A stretch of DNA of 20,661 nucleotides from Thermoplasmata archaeon (GCA_019594025.1 JAFDUB010000019.1:1-20661); one strand, 5' to 3'. Counted from the stretch's first letter, positions 6,263 to 15,060 are shown. Numbers and translations are program-made. Notes: generated from the sequence alone by a model not told the origin.

Positions 6263-7339
6263 ATGACACAAAAATCGAATCAATCGATTCTTAGGAAATT
6301 GTTAGACGAGATAGAAGAAGGTGATTTTGGATTCAAATATGAAGAAAAAGAGCCTGAAACGATAGATTGGACATCGTATGATCAAGCTCAGATAAACGAG
6401 ATAAACGATATGCTGCTAACGATCCGTGACATCGTAGATCAAGCAGTGGTTAACCTTAGAATAAAAGAAAAACACGAGGAGGTGTTAAAGAGACCTGGTA
6501 GGCCACCGGTGTTCCCAGGAGATCTAGTAAAATCTGTTCTATTGCAACAATATTTCCACTCGTCAAACAGAATGACAGTAGGTTTGATACTTTTGTTCAA
6601 AGAGAAGATGGGTATATCCAAACAATTCTCATACAAAACTGTAGAACGGGCATATGACAACAAATACGTTAAAGATATCTTGGAAGAAATAGCCCGCCTA
6701 ACCCAGCTACCTATTGAAGATAAAGAACATAATTTCACCACTGATGGGACGGGGCTCCCTACCTCAGTCAAGTATAACTATGAGAATGAAAAGTACGGCA
6801 ATTCTGATAAATCAAAGAACAATCTGGACCAGTTCGAACAAGCGATCATCACGAGTGGATGCAAGTACAAACTGATAGCGGACTTTGTCATCACTGAAAA
6901 TCCAAGGGCAGGAGAAGCTCCTTATCTCAAAGAAGCGACACGCAAAATATCTCAAAACTACTCATCTGTAGATTTCTGGACCGCAGATTCTGCGTATATA
7001 GCTAGATATAATACTTCAGCTATTGGTAGTATAGGTGCCAAACCAAGGATTTATCCCAAAAAGGATGACATGTTTCGGGCAAAAGGATCACCCGAATGAA
7101 AACAAATGCACTATGACTTTATTGAAAACACTCAAGATTGGTTACGTGAATATCATCAACGCTCGATATCTGAAACCGTTAATTCTATGCTCGTTAGGAT
7201 GTATCCCAGACCACTAGCTAAACGCATAAGGACCCGAAGGATTGTGGAATCTTTCACTAGGAGATGTGGTTACAACATTAAACGACTAGTCTACCTACAA
7301 TATCTAGAAGACATTGTAGTAGATTTCGATACAGTGTAG
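6263..7339 (+). pseudogene. DDE transposase with an in-frame TGA
   Basis: One frame of 358 codons, interrupted by TGA at 7097-7099 (codon 279). The first part has an N-terminal helical region, a PGRPPVFPGDLVK segment (78-90) and two acidic catalytic residues, D161 (TTDGTG) and D242 (WTADSAY). The third catalytic acid, E304 in RSISETVNSM, and the C-terminal RIVESFTRRCGYNIKRLVYLQYLE lie beyond the stop. The termination product (278 residues) would therefore lack a complete active site. The context GSPE-stop-KQMHYDF suits an original TGG (Trp) changed to TGA, one base away. The message is probably leaderless from the shared TATA box. The element may be immobile unless a copy elsewhere supplies transposase. 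Confidence 0.85.
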
Positions 7340-7351
7340 CCCATGCGGTAA

Positions 7352-7366
7352 TTTTGTCCCAAAGCC
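7352..7366 (-). repeat. right terminal inverted repeat of the insertion sequence
   Basis: TTTTGTCCCAAAGCC is the exact reverse complement of the left end at 5898-5912. Confidence 0.92.
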
Positions 7367-7375
7367 CCTATTCAC
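7367..7375. repeat. target-site duplication, right copy
   Basis: CCTATTCAC repeats 5889-5897. On the minus strand it contains the stop codon (TAG, 7370-7368) of the ATPase gene, so the duplication rebuilt that gene's end. Confidence 0.9.
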
Positions 7376-8843
7376 CAAGTAGTTCGCGGCATTTCTGAAG
7401 AAGGGTTTCTTCCCCTAAATTGCCGAAGAGTTCCTTAGCCTCCTCCAAGTATATTTTCGAGGATTTTTCTTCGTTTTTTTCTTGAAGCTTAGAGCCGTAT
7501 TCAATGAGATGCATGCCCAGAGCCTTTTGTATCTCCTGGGAATCAAGAGATCGCGGAGCCTTTTCTGATACTTCTAAAGCCGATCTATAGTATTTGATTT
7601 TTTTTATCTCATCAGAGGTTAATTCAGCAGCTTTAACATAGTTCTCAAAGGACTTATCGTACAACTTCGCATTTTCATAATGCCTCGCCAGTTGAGGAAG
7701 ATACATATCTAGCGATTTTTCATATAAACTTTCAATGGCCTCGGCCGCTCTTCGATGCAACAGCCTTTTTTTACCTTTAAACTGAGATTCATAAAGGAGG
7801 TCTCTAACCGCCGAGTGTGAAAACGAATATCCTTCAGAATTTATCATCTCCTCTATAATACCGTACTCTAGAGCTGTATCGAGATAGTCGAGCATTTCCA
7901 TCTCGTCCATTTCGACAAATTCAGATAATAGGGAATATTGGAAACTTGAACCGAGTATACTAGCGTACTGAAGCAGATTTCTAGTTTTTTTATCGAGTTT
8001 TACTATCTTCCTTTCAACAACGTATTTTACCGTGGAAGGCCATTCAATAGTCCCATTGAACTTAGGGTATATGTTCTCCTCAGGCTTGATATATTCTTTA
8101 GCTAACATGGATTTTACGGTTTCCAAGATAAACAATGGGTTTCCTTCGGTTTTAGCTCGGATGTCTTTACAGAAAGTATTAGGTGGTTCCGTGCCTAATA
8201 AACAGGTCAATATTTTTCTTGTTTCCTCCAAATCGAAGGGCTCGAGTTTTATATGTTTACACAGATTTCTCTGCTGCAGGTGATGAACGGTTTCATCCAA
8301 GAGGTGATAGTCCACAGCTTCTTCAGGTCGGTATGTACCTACCAACATGATCGGATGATCTGAGGCGTTTTCAGAAATATATCTAAAGGCCAGTAGTGAG
8401 GCTTTGTCGGCCCAATGCAGTTCTTCGATTGATACAAGCATTGGTTCCTCCTCCGCCATTTCAGCTATCTTTTTAAAGGACTCACGTAAAGTGTTCGACC
8501 GGTTTGCATCGAAAAGGGGAACGCTGTCCTCCTTTTTCCGTCCCGAAAAAATAGATATGCCCAGCGGTAAAGAGCGCATGGAGTCCTGGGGTGATGTAAG
8601 GGTATCGAACGCGTCGGTCAGAGGTTGATACGGCAGCCCGTCTTGAGATATACACGAACTTCTAAAACAATTAAGCCCACTTTCTTCTGCCTCACTTTGA
8701 ATCCACTCCACTAACCTACTTTTACCCACTCCGGCTTCACCGGATATGATTACAGAGCTTCCCTTACCACCTTTCACCTCCTTTATGAGCCTTTTAAGCG
8801 TACGACGTTCACGCTCCCGACCAATGAATAAGTCTTCGGTCAT
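7368..8843 (-). CDS. AAA (AAA_16-like) signalling ATPase with TPR-like C-terminus
   Basis: A 491-residue protein of the predicted-ATPase type found in large LuxR-like and adenylate-cyclase-linked regulators. It begins FIGRERERRTLKRLI, then a Walker A GEAGVGKS (35-42) and a Walker B region LVSIEELHWAD (136-146), where the usual DDLHWAD reads EELHWAD. VGTYRPEE (sensor-like) and KTEGNPLFILETV follow. The last 130 residues are helical repeats (ARHYENAKLYDKSFENYVKAAEL), TPR-like. There is no DNA-binding or cyclase domain. It starts 6 bases after the stop of the receiver/PAS/GAF gene, so the two are one operon and probably act together. Its 3' end abuts an insertion sequence, but the stop codon is preserved. 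Confidence 0.88.
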   Translation of the reverse strand: MTEDLFIGRERERRTLKRLIKEVKGGKGSSVIISGEAGVGKSRLVEWIQSEAEESGLNCFRSSCISQDGLPYQPLTDAFDTLTSPQDSMRSLPLGISIFSGRKKEDSVPLFDANRSNTLRESFKKIAEMAEEEPMLVSIEELHWADKASLLAFRYISENASDHPIMLVGTYRPEEAVDYHLLDETVHHLQQRNLCKHIKLEPFDLEETRKILTCLLGTEPPNTFCKDIRAKTEGNPLFILETVKSMLAKEYIKPEENIYPKFNGTIEWPSTVKYVVERKIVKLDKKTRNLLQYASILGSSFQYSLLSEFVEMDEMEMLDYLDTALEYGIIEEMINSEGYSFSHSAVRDLLYESQFKGKKRLLHRRAAEAIESLYEKSLDMYLPQLARHYENAKLYDKSFENYVKAAELTSDEIKKIKYYRSALEVSEKAPRSLDSQEIQKALGMHLIEYGSKLQEKNEEKSSKIYLEEAKELFGNLGEETLLQKCRELLGE

Positions 8844-8849
8844 CTAAGT

Positions 8850-11800
8850 TCAAACTCCATCATGTTCTTTTTGCAAATACATAACGATTCTTTTTATTTC
8901 GCCATCATGTTTTTTAACAGCGAGACATTTTACTCCGCAACCCAAAGATGTAGAATCCTTTTTCTTTAACGGCAAATGGCGGTAAAACTGTTCTTTCTTT
9001 CCATTTACTAGGTCATCAAAGTCCTCACGCCACCGTTCATCTTCACCAAGTACATCGTCCAAGGTCATGGATGCTAGATCCTTTTCAGAGTATCCTGTCA
9101 TATCTAAAACAAGTTGGTTGACTTCGATTATTTTCTTCTCGTTATCTATCAGTAACATACCAAGGGGAGCACCTTCAAAGGCTACTCTGAACATTTCCTG
9201 AGATTCTTCGAGGGTGTCGAGATTCTTTTTTTGTTGTGTAATATCGATCATCGAAAGAAGAACGAAATTCGAGTCTGGAAGGTGTGAGATGGTTTGGAAT
9301 ATCTCTCGGATGTCACCGTATCGATTCTGTATTTTCAAGAAGGTGTCCGAAGGGATACCTTTCTCTTTATCTTCGAGAATATCTTCCATTAACTTTTCCA
9401 TACGCTCGGAATCCTCTTCTAATACAAACTCGTCAAAATTCATGTCATTTAATTCCTGAGCAGGATAACCCAGTAGCTTTTCTCCCTCCTTATTAGCCAT
9501 GAATATTTTCATATCTTGGTCCAGGAGTATCATGGCGGTACCTGTATTCTCAAAGATACTTCTATACCTTTCTTCTTCTTCCCTTATCTTTTTCTCATAT
9601 TGGATTCTTTTCAGTACCTCCACGGTGTGAGAAACCAAAACTTCCGCCATTTTTAAATCATCTTCATCGAAATCAGCTTTTTTGAAGGATATAGCTTGAA
9701 ACACACCGAATTTACCCATGGGTATACTAAGTGCGGATTTGTATTTTGTTTTATAAGGCTGAGCTAAATTTGACTCATCGATATCGTCAACCAAAAAGGA
9801 CCGCTTTTCCGTGTAGGTTTTTCCGAGTATCCCAACATCTTTTTTAATCTTCAGGTCGGGCTCATAAACCTCCCCCTGGGCGGTTTTTATTGATAAATGA
9901 GAGTCGTCTTCTACAGCTATCGTACAGACGTTGAAGTCCAATATATCCGAGGCGGCTTCGATTGTCAGTTCGTAAACTTCGTCCGCATCCGAACATGCCA
10001 TCATAGTTAAGGCAACATCGTGTAGCTTTTGGATCTTTTTACCGCTGAGTTCAGCCTTCACCACCGCTCGTTTTCTTTTGTTTATATCCCGAGCGACCAT
10101 CATCACGGATTCTTCCGTCCCCTCCATTTTCCGACCGACGGCTTCGAACCAAAGAAGATTGGCATCCGTATCTTTTATTTTAAATTGTAACCGCTCTTGT
10201 TCTTCTCCCTTTTCGATTATTTCAACAAAGGCTTTTCCTATTTCTTCTTTATGTTCAGGTGCCACCAAATCGTATACGTTAGTACCTACTAACTGGTCAG
10301 GCTCGTATCCTAAAAGTCTATCGAAAGCCCGGTTTGCATAATTTATCCCTCCATCGTAGTCCAGTATACATATCAAGTCATATGAATTCTCAGAGATTAA
10401 TCTGTACTTCTCCTCACTCTCTTGGAGTTTATTGGTGTATTTGATCCTTTTAAGAGCTTCTGATACATGGTTGGCCAGTAGTTCAGCGAGTTTTAGGTCC
10501 TCTTCATTGAACCGGTTTTTTCTGTTTGAAAGTATTTGTATATCTCCATATTCTCCAATCGGTACGCTTATAGCTGATTCCAATCCGGATGCAGTGGGTT
10601 TCGCATCTTCATCTTGAGTTATATCATTGACTAAAAAAGCTCTTTTCTCCCTGCAGGTTTTTCCGTATATACCATCATTTATCGATAATCGTGTACCCAT
10701 CTCGGTTTCCGTATGGGTAGTTGCCCGTACTACAACTTCATCTCCCTCGATCATATGGATTGTACACCATTCAAAATCAAGGATGTTGTTCGCCATTTCT
10801 AGGGTCATATCGAAAAGCTCATACTCGTTATCTACTTTATCTATCTTAGAGACGGCCAAATGAAGCTGGCGCAGCTTCTCGATATTTTCGCTCATATTTT
10901 TAGTAAACTCGATTCTTTTAAGAGCGTCTGTCATGTGGGATACCAGTATCTCTCCCATCTCGATATCATCTTCGTCGAATTTGTTTTTCTCAGTTGATAT
11001 GTTTAAAAACACTCCTACATCTTCCATAGGGATAGAAATAGCTGATTGGTATTCTTTCTTAGCAGGTTCAGCGTCCGCTTCTTTCTCTAAATCCCTGACC
11101 AGTATGGAGCGATTTTCTTTGTAACTCTTTCCCGCTATCCCCGTTACAGGATTTCTACCCCCTATTTCAAGTGCCCCTTCCTTGGTGGCCATCACGACGA
11201 ATTCGTCATCTTCTACTTTATGGATGGTGCACGCACTGAAGCCAAGTATATTTTCGGCTGCATCGATACCCAGATTATATACTTCTTCTTCGGTATCGCA
11301 TTCTACGATTTTAGACGCTACATCGTGGAGTTTTTCGATTTTTTCCTTTTGTGTTTTTAAATCCATGTGTGCTTCCTTCACCGCGGTTATGTCCTCCAAA
11401 CTTCCTTCGATGTACTGAATCTCCCCTTGTTCATCCCGGATAACGTAGGCGTTATCCTTAACCCATATGCTTTTACCATCTTTCCTCTTTAAACGTAACT
11501 CATAACCTTTTACAACCCCTGCTTCCTTCAATATAAATAGTTCTTCTTTTCGCTTTTCTTCGTCGGGATGAAAATCAGCTGCTTCATATGAGCATATTTC
11601 CTCTTCGGATCCAAAGCCCAATAGATCAATCATGGCGCTGTTTGCGGCTAGTATATTACCATCAGGATCCACAGAATATAACGCAACCGGTACTCTCTGG
11701 AATAATCGGGTGTACAGATTTTCTAGTTCCTTCTTTTCCCTTCTCTTCTTTATATCTTGTACGGCCGAATACACGGAGGCTGAGAGTCTAACAAAGTGTT

Positions 11801-12128
11801 TGGGAGACTTGACTACGTAGTCCTCCAATCCCGACTTCATGGCCTGAACGGCGAGTTCCTCGTTTCCGGTCCCGGTAAACATGATAACCGGACAATCAGG
11901 TTTCCGCTTTTTTACCTCTTTCAGTACTTTCAAACCGTTGGTCCACCTGACATGATAATCGGTTATGACGATATCGAAATCCATCTCTTCTAAAGCTTCC
12001 GAAAGGTCATCTGGTTCAACAACTTCGATGATCTCAATATCTTGGAAATTCCTTCTTAGTTCCCGAATGGCCAAGGACCTATCGTCGGGATCGTCATCGA
12101 CTATCATTATTTTTATCGTTTCGTCCAT
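8850..12128 (-). CDS. receiver/PAS/GAF multidomain sensor without a kinase domain
   Basis: A 1,092-residue soluble protein. Domains in order: receiver (1-125; acidic pocket D11-D13, phospho-acceptor D57, T85, K107), PAS (about 140-250), GAF1 (262-405), GAF2 (418-562), PAS (571-685), GAF3 (698-842), PAS (850-968) and PAS (975-1092). The last residues MYLQKEHDGV end within or just after the last PAS, so no histidine-kinase, ATPase, cyclase or HTH output is present. The three GAF domains share a CTI motif (C300, C455, C735) and a GK-x4-R-x-hLV-x-D motif. No membrane segment is seen. The start has a strong AGGAGG at about 12136-12141. The likely output partner is the ATPase encoded next (inference). 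The phosphodonor kinase must be encoded elsewhere. Confidence 0.9.
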   Translation of the reverse strand: MDETIKIMIVDDDPDDRSLAIRELRRNFQDIEIIEVVEPDDLSEALEEMDFDIVITDYHVRWTNGLKVLKEVKKRKPDCPVIMFTGTGNEELAVQAMKSGLEDYVVKSPKHFVRLSASVYSAVQDIKKRREKKELENLYTRLFQRVPVALYSVDPDGNILAANSAMIDLLGFGSEEEICSYEAADFHPDEEKRKEELFILKEAGVVKGYELRLKRKDGKSIWVKDNAYVIRDEQGEIQYIEGSLEDITAVKEAHMDLKTQKEKIEKLHDVASKIVECDTEEEVYNLGIDAAENILGFSACTIHKVEDDEFVVMATKEGALEIGGRNPVTGIAGKSYKENRSILVRDLEKEADAEPAKKEYQSAISIPMEDVGVFLNISTEKNKFDEDDIEMGEILVSHMTDALKRIEFTKNMSENIEKLRQLHLAVSKIDKVDNEYELFDMTLEMANNILDFEWCTIHMIEGDEVVVRATTHTETEMGTRLSINDGIYGKTCREKRAFLVNDITQDEDAKPTASGLESAISVPIGEYGDIQILSNRKNRFNEEDLKLAELLANHVSEALKRIKYTNKLQESEEKYRLISENSYDLICILDYDGGINYANRAFDRLLGYEPDQLVGTNVYDLVAPEHKEEIGKAFVEIIEKGEEQERLQFKIKDTDANLLWFEAVGRKMEGTEESVMMVARDINKRKRAVVKAELSGKKIQKLHDVALTMMACSDADEVYELTIEAASDILDFNVCTIAVEDDSHLSIKTAQGEVYEPDLKIKKDVGILGKTYTEKRSFLVDDIDESNLAQPYKTKYKSALSIPMGKFGVFQAISFKKADFDEDDLKMAEVLVSHTVEVLKRIQYEKKIREEEERYRSIFENTGTAMILLDQDMKIFMANKEGEKLLGYPAQELNDMNFDEFVLEEDSERMEKLMEDILEDKEKGIPSDTFLKIQNRYGDIREIFQTISHLPDSNFVLLSMIDITQQKKNLDTLEESQEMFRVAFEGAPLGMLLIDNEKKIIEVNQLVLDMTGYSEKDLASMTLDDVLGEDERWREDFDDLVNGKKEQFYRHLPLKKKDSTSLGCGVKCLAVKKHDGEIKRIVMYLQKEHDGV

Positions 12129-12389
12129 TATCGAGTCCTCCTATGATGGGAAGGGGGCGTAAATACCCTTTTTTGTCGGGTTAAGAAATAAGCATGGTAC
12201 ATTTTATCACTTTTGGATGTTCCGTAGGGACATCGATAACTCCATTATAAAGCTAATTGCGGGGATATATTTTTATCGTCTTCCAATTTACCCATGTCCT
12301 CAAATTAACTATCTTCAATGTACTATTTGAACATTTTGCAGAGATTTTTGGGAAAACTTTCATCTATGGTAACGTCATTTGGACGTTGA

Positions 12390-13265
12390 ATGTCAGGTCT
12401 AAAGCCCACCGTTCAAACCACATCGAAAGCGGTTATCCCGGTTGCAATGATAGCCGTGTCCTTTGCCGCGGTTTTGATTCGCCTCTCCGATTCACATCCA
12501 TTCACCATCGCCTTTTATCGTATGTTCTTCGCCACCCTGGTTTTACTTCCTTTAGTCTACCTTAAAAGAGCAGAGATAAAGAAGATCAAAAGAAAGGAGT
12601 GGAGAAACCTTTTTTCTACAGGTATATTCCTAGCAGTCCATTTTGCCGCCTGGGTCACCTCGCTTCGATATACATCCGTAGTTTCTTCCGTAGTACTGGT
12701 AACATCCCATCCCTTAGTGGTCACTTGGATCTCTGGATGGTATCTGGGAGAAAAATCGGGGAAGAAAGCTTACATGGCTATATTATTGTCTTTATTTGGA
12801 ATAACCATCATGGCGGTGTCTAATTACAGGGTAGAGCGGTGGTCTTTGTTCGGGGATTTTTTAGCCGTCGTCGGAATGCTCGCCTTCGCAGGCTATATAA
12901 TCCGTGGTAGGGAGATGCGGCGTACCATGTCCACCACCACCTATTCCTTCGTTGTTTATGGTATATCGTCCTTGGTACTGGGAGTACTGAGCGTTCTTTT
13001 CGGTGGGGGGGCGTCATACCATCCTCCAAGGGAATACCTTCTGTTTCTATCCCTAGCCCTGATACCGACCATATTCGGACACACTCTCTACAACTGGGCT
13101 TTAAAGTACGTAAGGGCAAGGGTGGTGTCCACAAGTCTTCTTGCAGAACCGGTAGGTGCAACTCTCCTGGCGTTTCTGATTCTCCAGGAAATACCTCCAG
13201 CCCTTACCGTTGTTGGAGGAGGGATCACGCTGCTGGGTGTTTTTATTTGTTCTAGATCTAGGTGA
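12390..13265 (+). CDS. EamA/DMT-family transporter
   Basis: A 291-residue membrane protein with about ten hydrophobic segments in two EamA-type halves. The first half contains AVLIRLSDSHPFTIAFYRMFFATLVLLPL and the second GHTLYNWALKYVRARVVSTSLLAEPVGATLLAFLILQE. Members export or import small metabolites such as amino acids or nucleotides; the substrate cannot be told. ATG 12390 is preceded by an in-frame TGA, so the start cannot lie further upstream. The spacer 12129-12389 holds possible TATA boxes (about 12211-12222 and 12262-12272) but no gene. The stop overlaps the U-run behind SRP RNA on the other strand. Confidence 0.9.
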   Translation: MSGLKPTVQTTSKAVIPVAMIAVSFAAVLIRLSDSHPFTIAFYRMFFATLVLLPLVYLKRAEIKKIKRKEWRNLFSTGIFLAVHFAAWVTSLRYTSVVSSVVLVTSHPLVVTWISGWYLGEKSGKKAYMAILLSLFGITIMAVSNYRVERWSLFGDFLAVVGMLAFAGYIIRGREMRRTMSTTTYSFVVYGISSLVLGVLSVLFGGGASYHPPREYLLFLSLALIPTIFGHTLYNWALKYVRARVVSTSLLAEPVGATLLAFLILQEIPPALTVVGGGITLLGVFICSRSR

Positions 13266-13272
13266 AAAAAAA
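13265..13272 (-). terminator. U-run terminator of SRP RNA
   Basis: Eight consecutive T on the minus strand directly follow the closing helix of SRP RNA, as expected for archaeal U-tract termination. Confidence 0.7.
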
Positions 13273-13583
13273 GCCGGGTCACCGAGGTTGGCGCTCATCA
13301 CGTTCCTGAGGACCCCAAGGACCTTCTCGACCCCGCTACCCATCGAGCATCGGTAGTCCACGGTAGGACTGCTCCCTTCCGGACCTGGCCCGTTCTCCGT
13401 GGCAAAGCTAAAGGGGAACAACCCTCCGGTTGTCCCCAATAACACCTTCGATCCCGAAGGACGAGGTCTCATAGTCGGACCTTGGCTCATGAACGGGATG
13501 ATTACGCCGTCCCCGGCGGTCACCCCCGCGTATCGACGTTTTCGGTGTATAAGGGCACGCCGAACGCCCCGGTTAGACCCGGC
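13273..13583 (-). ncRNA. archaeal signal recognition particle RNA (7S RNA)
   Basis: RNA component of the signal recognition particle. On the minus strand, 5' GCCGGGTC (13583-13576) pairs perfectly with 3' GACCCGGC (13280-13273), the closing helix typical of archaeal SRP RNA. The S-domain signature GGCCAGGTCCGGAAGGGAG lies within 13367-13391, and the companion AGCCAAGGTCCGACT near 13470-13490. The total of about 311 nt fits the archaeal size. A TATA box (13603-13612) lies about 25 bases upstream and a U8 run follows. The exact ends are uncertain by a few bases. Open frames across this stretch are not real genes. Confidence 0.95.
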
Positions 13584-13602
13584 GAGCATCCTTATCCTGC
13601 AT

Positions 13603-13612
13603 GGTATATAAG
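13603..13612 (-). promoter_or_regulatory. TATA box of SRP RNA
   Basis: CTTATATACC on the minus strand, about 25 bases before the predicted 5' end. It lies only three bases beyond the stop codon of the upstream methyltransferase gene. Confidence 0.75.
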
Positions 13613-13615
13613 TGT

Positions 13616-14239
13616 TTATCCCTTTTTCATGTGGTTTTTTACCGCCTTTATATAGTTGTTATCCCCTGATAAAAAGGACTCGTTCACCGTTAACCCCGCC
13701 CTGAGTACATCCTCTGTTAGTTCTTTTAAAGTATATAGATGATAGTACCTTTGGAACACGGTTCCGTCTTCCCTTGTCCAAGGCACATTTACATCCCTTT
13801 GCTCGTCGGGAATGTTCCACCTGTTAGACTCCCTCGACCATGAAGAGATTAATAATGTACCCCGGGCTTTTAAAACTCGTTTACACTCCTTCAAACTATC
13901 CACTCTTCCCTCCCTTAGATGGTGGATGGCTGCTATGTACAATACGGCGTCAAAGGAGGAATCTTCCAGAGGTAATTTCCTTGCGTCTCCTTTGATATAT
14001 TCACCTTCCGGACATCTTTTTTTCGCTATCTTGAGCAACTCGAATGAGGCATCCAAACCGACGATTTCAAGTCCGTAATCCGCCAACACCGAACAGTGCC
14101 TTCCGTTCCCACAGCCCAAGTCCAGTACGCTTCCATCCAGCTTTCCCACAAATTCCTCCACCTCTTTCCAAGGATACCTTCTTGTCTTATCAAAATGTTC
14201 CGCAATGGAATCGAATAGTTCTCCGGTCTGATTTTCCAT
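13616..14239 (-). CDS. class I SAM methyltransferase, Trm9/ALKBH8-like
   Basis: A 207-residue methyltransferase. SVLDLGCGNGRH (37-48) is the SAM-binding motif I, GLDAS follows, KGDARKLPLEDSSFDAVLYIAAIHHL (83-108) covers motifs II-IV, and ISSWSRESNRW (131-141) follows. The combination of IAAIHHL, a terminal SGDNNYIK and the length is close to Trm9, which methylates carboxymethyluridine at the tRNA wobble base. In archaea the target is unproven, so another small-molecule or RNA methylation is possible. There is no ribosome binding site; a TATA-like element at 14259-14271 suggests a leaderless message, divergent from the DUF92 gene. Confidence 0.85.
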   Translation of the reverse strand: MENQTGELFDSIAEHFDKTRRYPWKEVEEFVGKLDGSVLDLGCGNGRHCSVLADYGLEIVGLDASFELLKIAKKRCPEGEYIKGDARKLPLEDSSFDAVLYIAAIHHLREGRVDSLKECKRVLKARGTLLISSWSRESNRWNIPDEQRDVNVPWTREDGTVFQRYYHLYTLKELTEDVLRAGLTVNESFLSGDNNYIKAVKNHMKKG

Positions 14240-14258
14240 ACAAGCAGATATCAGGGGG

Positions 14259-14271
14259 ATAAAATTTATAT
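14259..14271. promoter_or_regulatory. TATA element between divergent genes
   Basis: ATAAAATTTATAT is nearly symmetric and lies 20-27 bases from both the minus-strand ATG 14239 and the plus-strand ATG 14296. Neither start has a ribosome binding site, which fits leaderless messages from this element. Confidence 0.45.
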
Positions 14272-14295
14272 TCTTTGCATCAACTTGTCCTTAAA

Positions 14296-15060
14296 ATGTA
14301 TGTTCTTGAGATAGCTTTGTTAATCGTTATTTGTATTGTACTTTCCTCCATGGCCTACCTTTTCGGCCTTCTTAACTTTGGAGGGTCAGTCGCCGCTCTC
14401 GTCATAAGTTTAATCCTGGGATTTCAGGGAGGGATTCTTTGGATATTCCTGTTGTTGATATTTCTAGCTAGCTCGTTTTTAGCTACTAGATACAAATTCA
14501 ATTACAAAGAAGAGAGGGGTCTGCAGGAGGGTGAAAGGGGAGAGAGAGGGGCTTTGAACGTACTGGCGAACGGTTTTGTACCCGTGTTCGTGGCACTCTT
14601 ACACGGCACCGAGAACTCTTTTGGACTATTGGGCATAGGTTTTCTAGGTAGGAGTGTAGCTGTTTTTCTCTTCGTAACGGCGGTAGCTAGTGCAGCTTCA
14701 GACACACTTGCTTCTGAGATGGGCATGCTGTCGGATAAAGCTTATCTGATTACCAACCTTAAAAGGGTGACGCCGGGGACGAATGGAGGCATCTCCGTCT
14801 ATGGACAGCTTTGGGCCTTCGTTAGCTCGGCTTATACCTTCCTCGTTGCCTATGTGGTTTTTTCTATCTTCGAAGGAAGCGTCTTGCCAATTTCGTGGGT
14901 AGCTATCGGCGTCGTGTTGGGATTTGTAAGCTGCCAATTCGATAGTGTTTTGGGTGCAACACTCGAAAGGAAAAAGATAATAGGCAAGTCCGCGGTTAAC
15001 GTAATCGCAATCTCAACGACGGTACTCATAAGCTGGGTGGTCATATGGCTGATAGGATAA
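14296..15060 (+). CDS. DUF92 (TIGR00297) membrane protein, possible isoprenoid-phosphate kinase
   Basis: A 254-residue membrane protein with about six hydrophobic segments. DUF92 motifs are clear: ATRYKFNYKE, RGALNVLANG, ASDTLASEMGMLS, PGTNGGISVYGQ and SCQFDSVLGATLERK. The plant member VTE6 is a phytyl-phosphate kinase, so an isoprenoid-phosphate kinase role in archaeal membrane lipid or prenyl salvage is plausible but unproven. ATG 14296 is chosen for its spacing from the TATA element; a TTG at 14275 would add seven unconserved residues. The 3' end overlaps the apgM start by 16 bases, so the two are coupled. Confidence 0.88.
   Translation: MYVLEIALLIVICIVLSSMAYLFGLLNFGGSVAALVISLILGFQGGILWIFLLLIFLASSFLATRYKFNYKEERGLQEGERGERGALNVLANGFVPVFVALLHGTENSFGLLGIGFLGRSVAVFLFVTAVASAASDTLASEMGMLSDKAYLITNLKRVTPGTNGGISVYGQLWAFVSSAYTFLVAYVVFSIFEGSVLPISWVAIGVVLGFVSCQFDSVLGATLERKKIIGKSAVNVIAISTTVLISWVVIWLIG

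Larger units (their letters stand above)
5898..7366 (+). mobile_element. insertion sequence, 1,469 bp, DDE (IS4/IS5-type) transposase
   Basis: The element is bounded by inverted repeats (GGCTTTGGGACAAAA and its complement) and a 9-bp direct duplication. It carries a DDE transposase on the plus strand, broken by a TGA, and a divergent 91-codon gene. The 5' end of the inverted repeat resembles those of IS5-family elements and a 9-bp duplication is known in that superfamily, but the subgroup cannot be assigned by eye. Identical duplications and near-perfect ends point to a fairly recent insertion. Confidence 0.92.

Noticed and set aside
7097..7099. Selenocysteine at the transposase TGA
   Set aside because: No selenoprotein family is involved and the context fits a lost Trp; transposases of this type do not use selenocysteine.
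13101..13589. 162-codon open frame on the minus strand
   Set aside because: It lies across SRP RNA, whose closing helix, S-domain motif, TATA box and U-run are all present; the translation resembles no protein.
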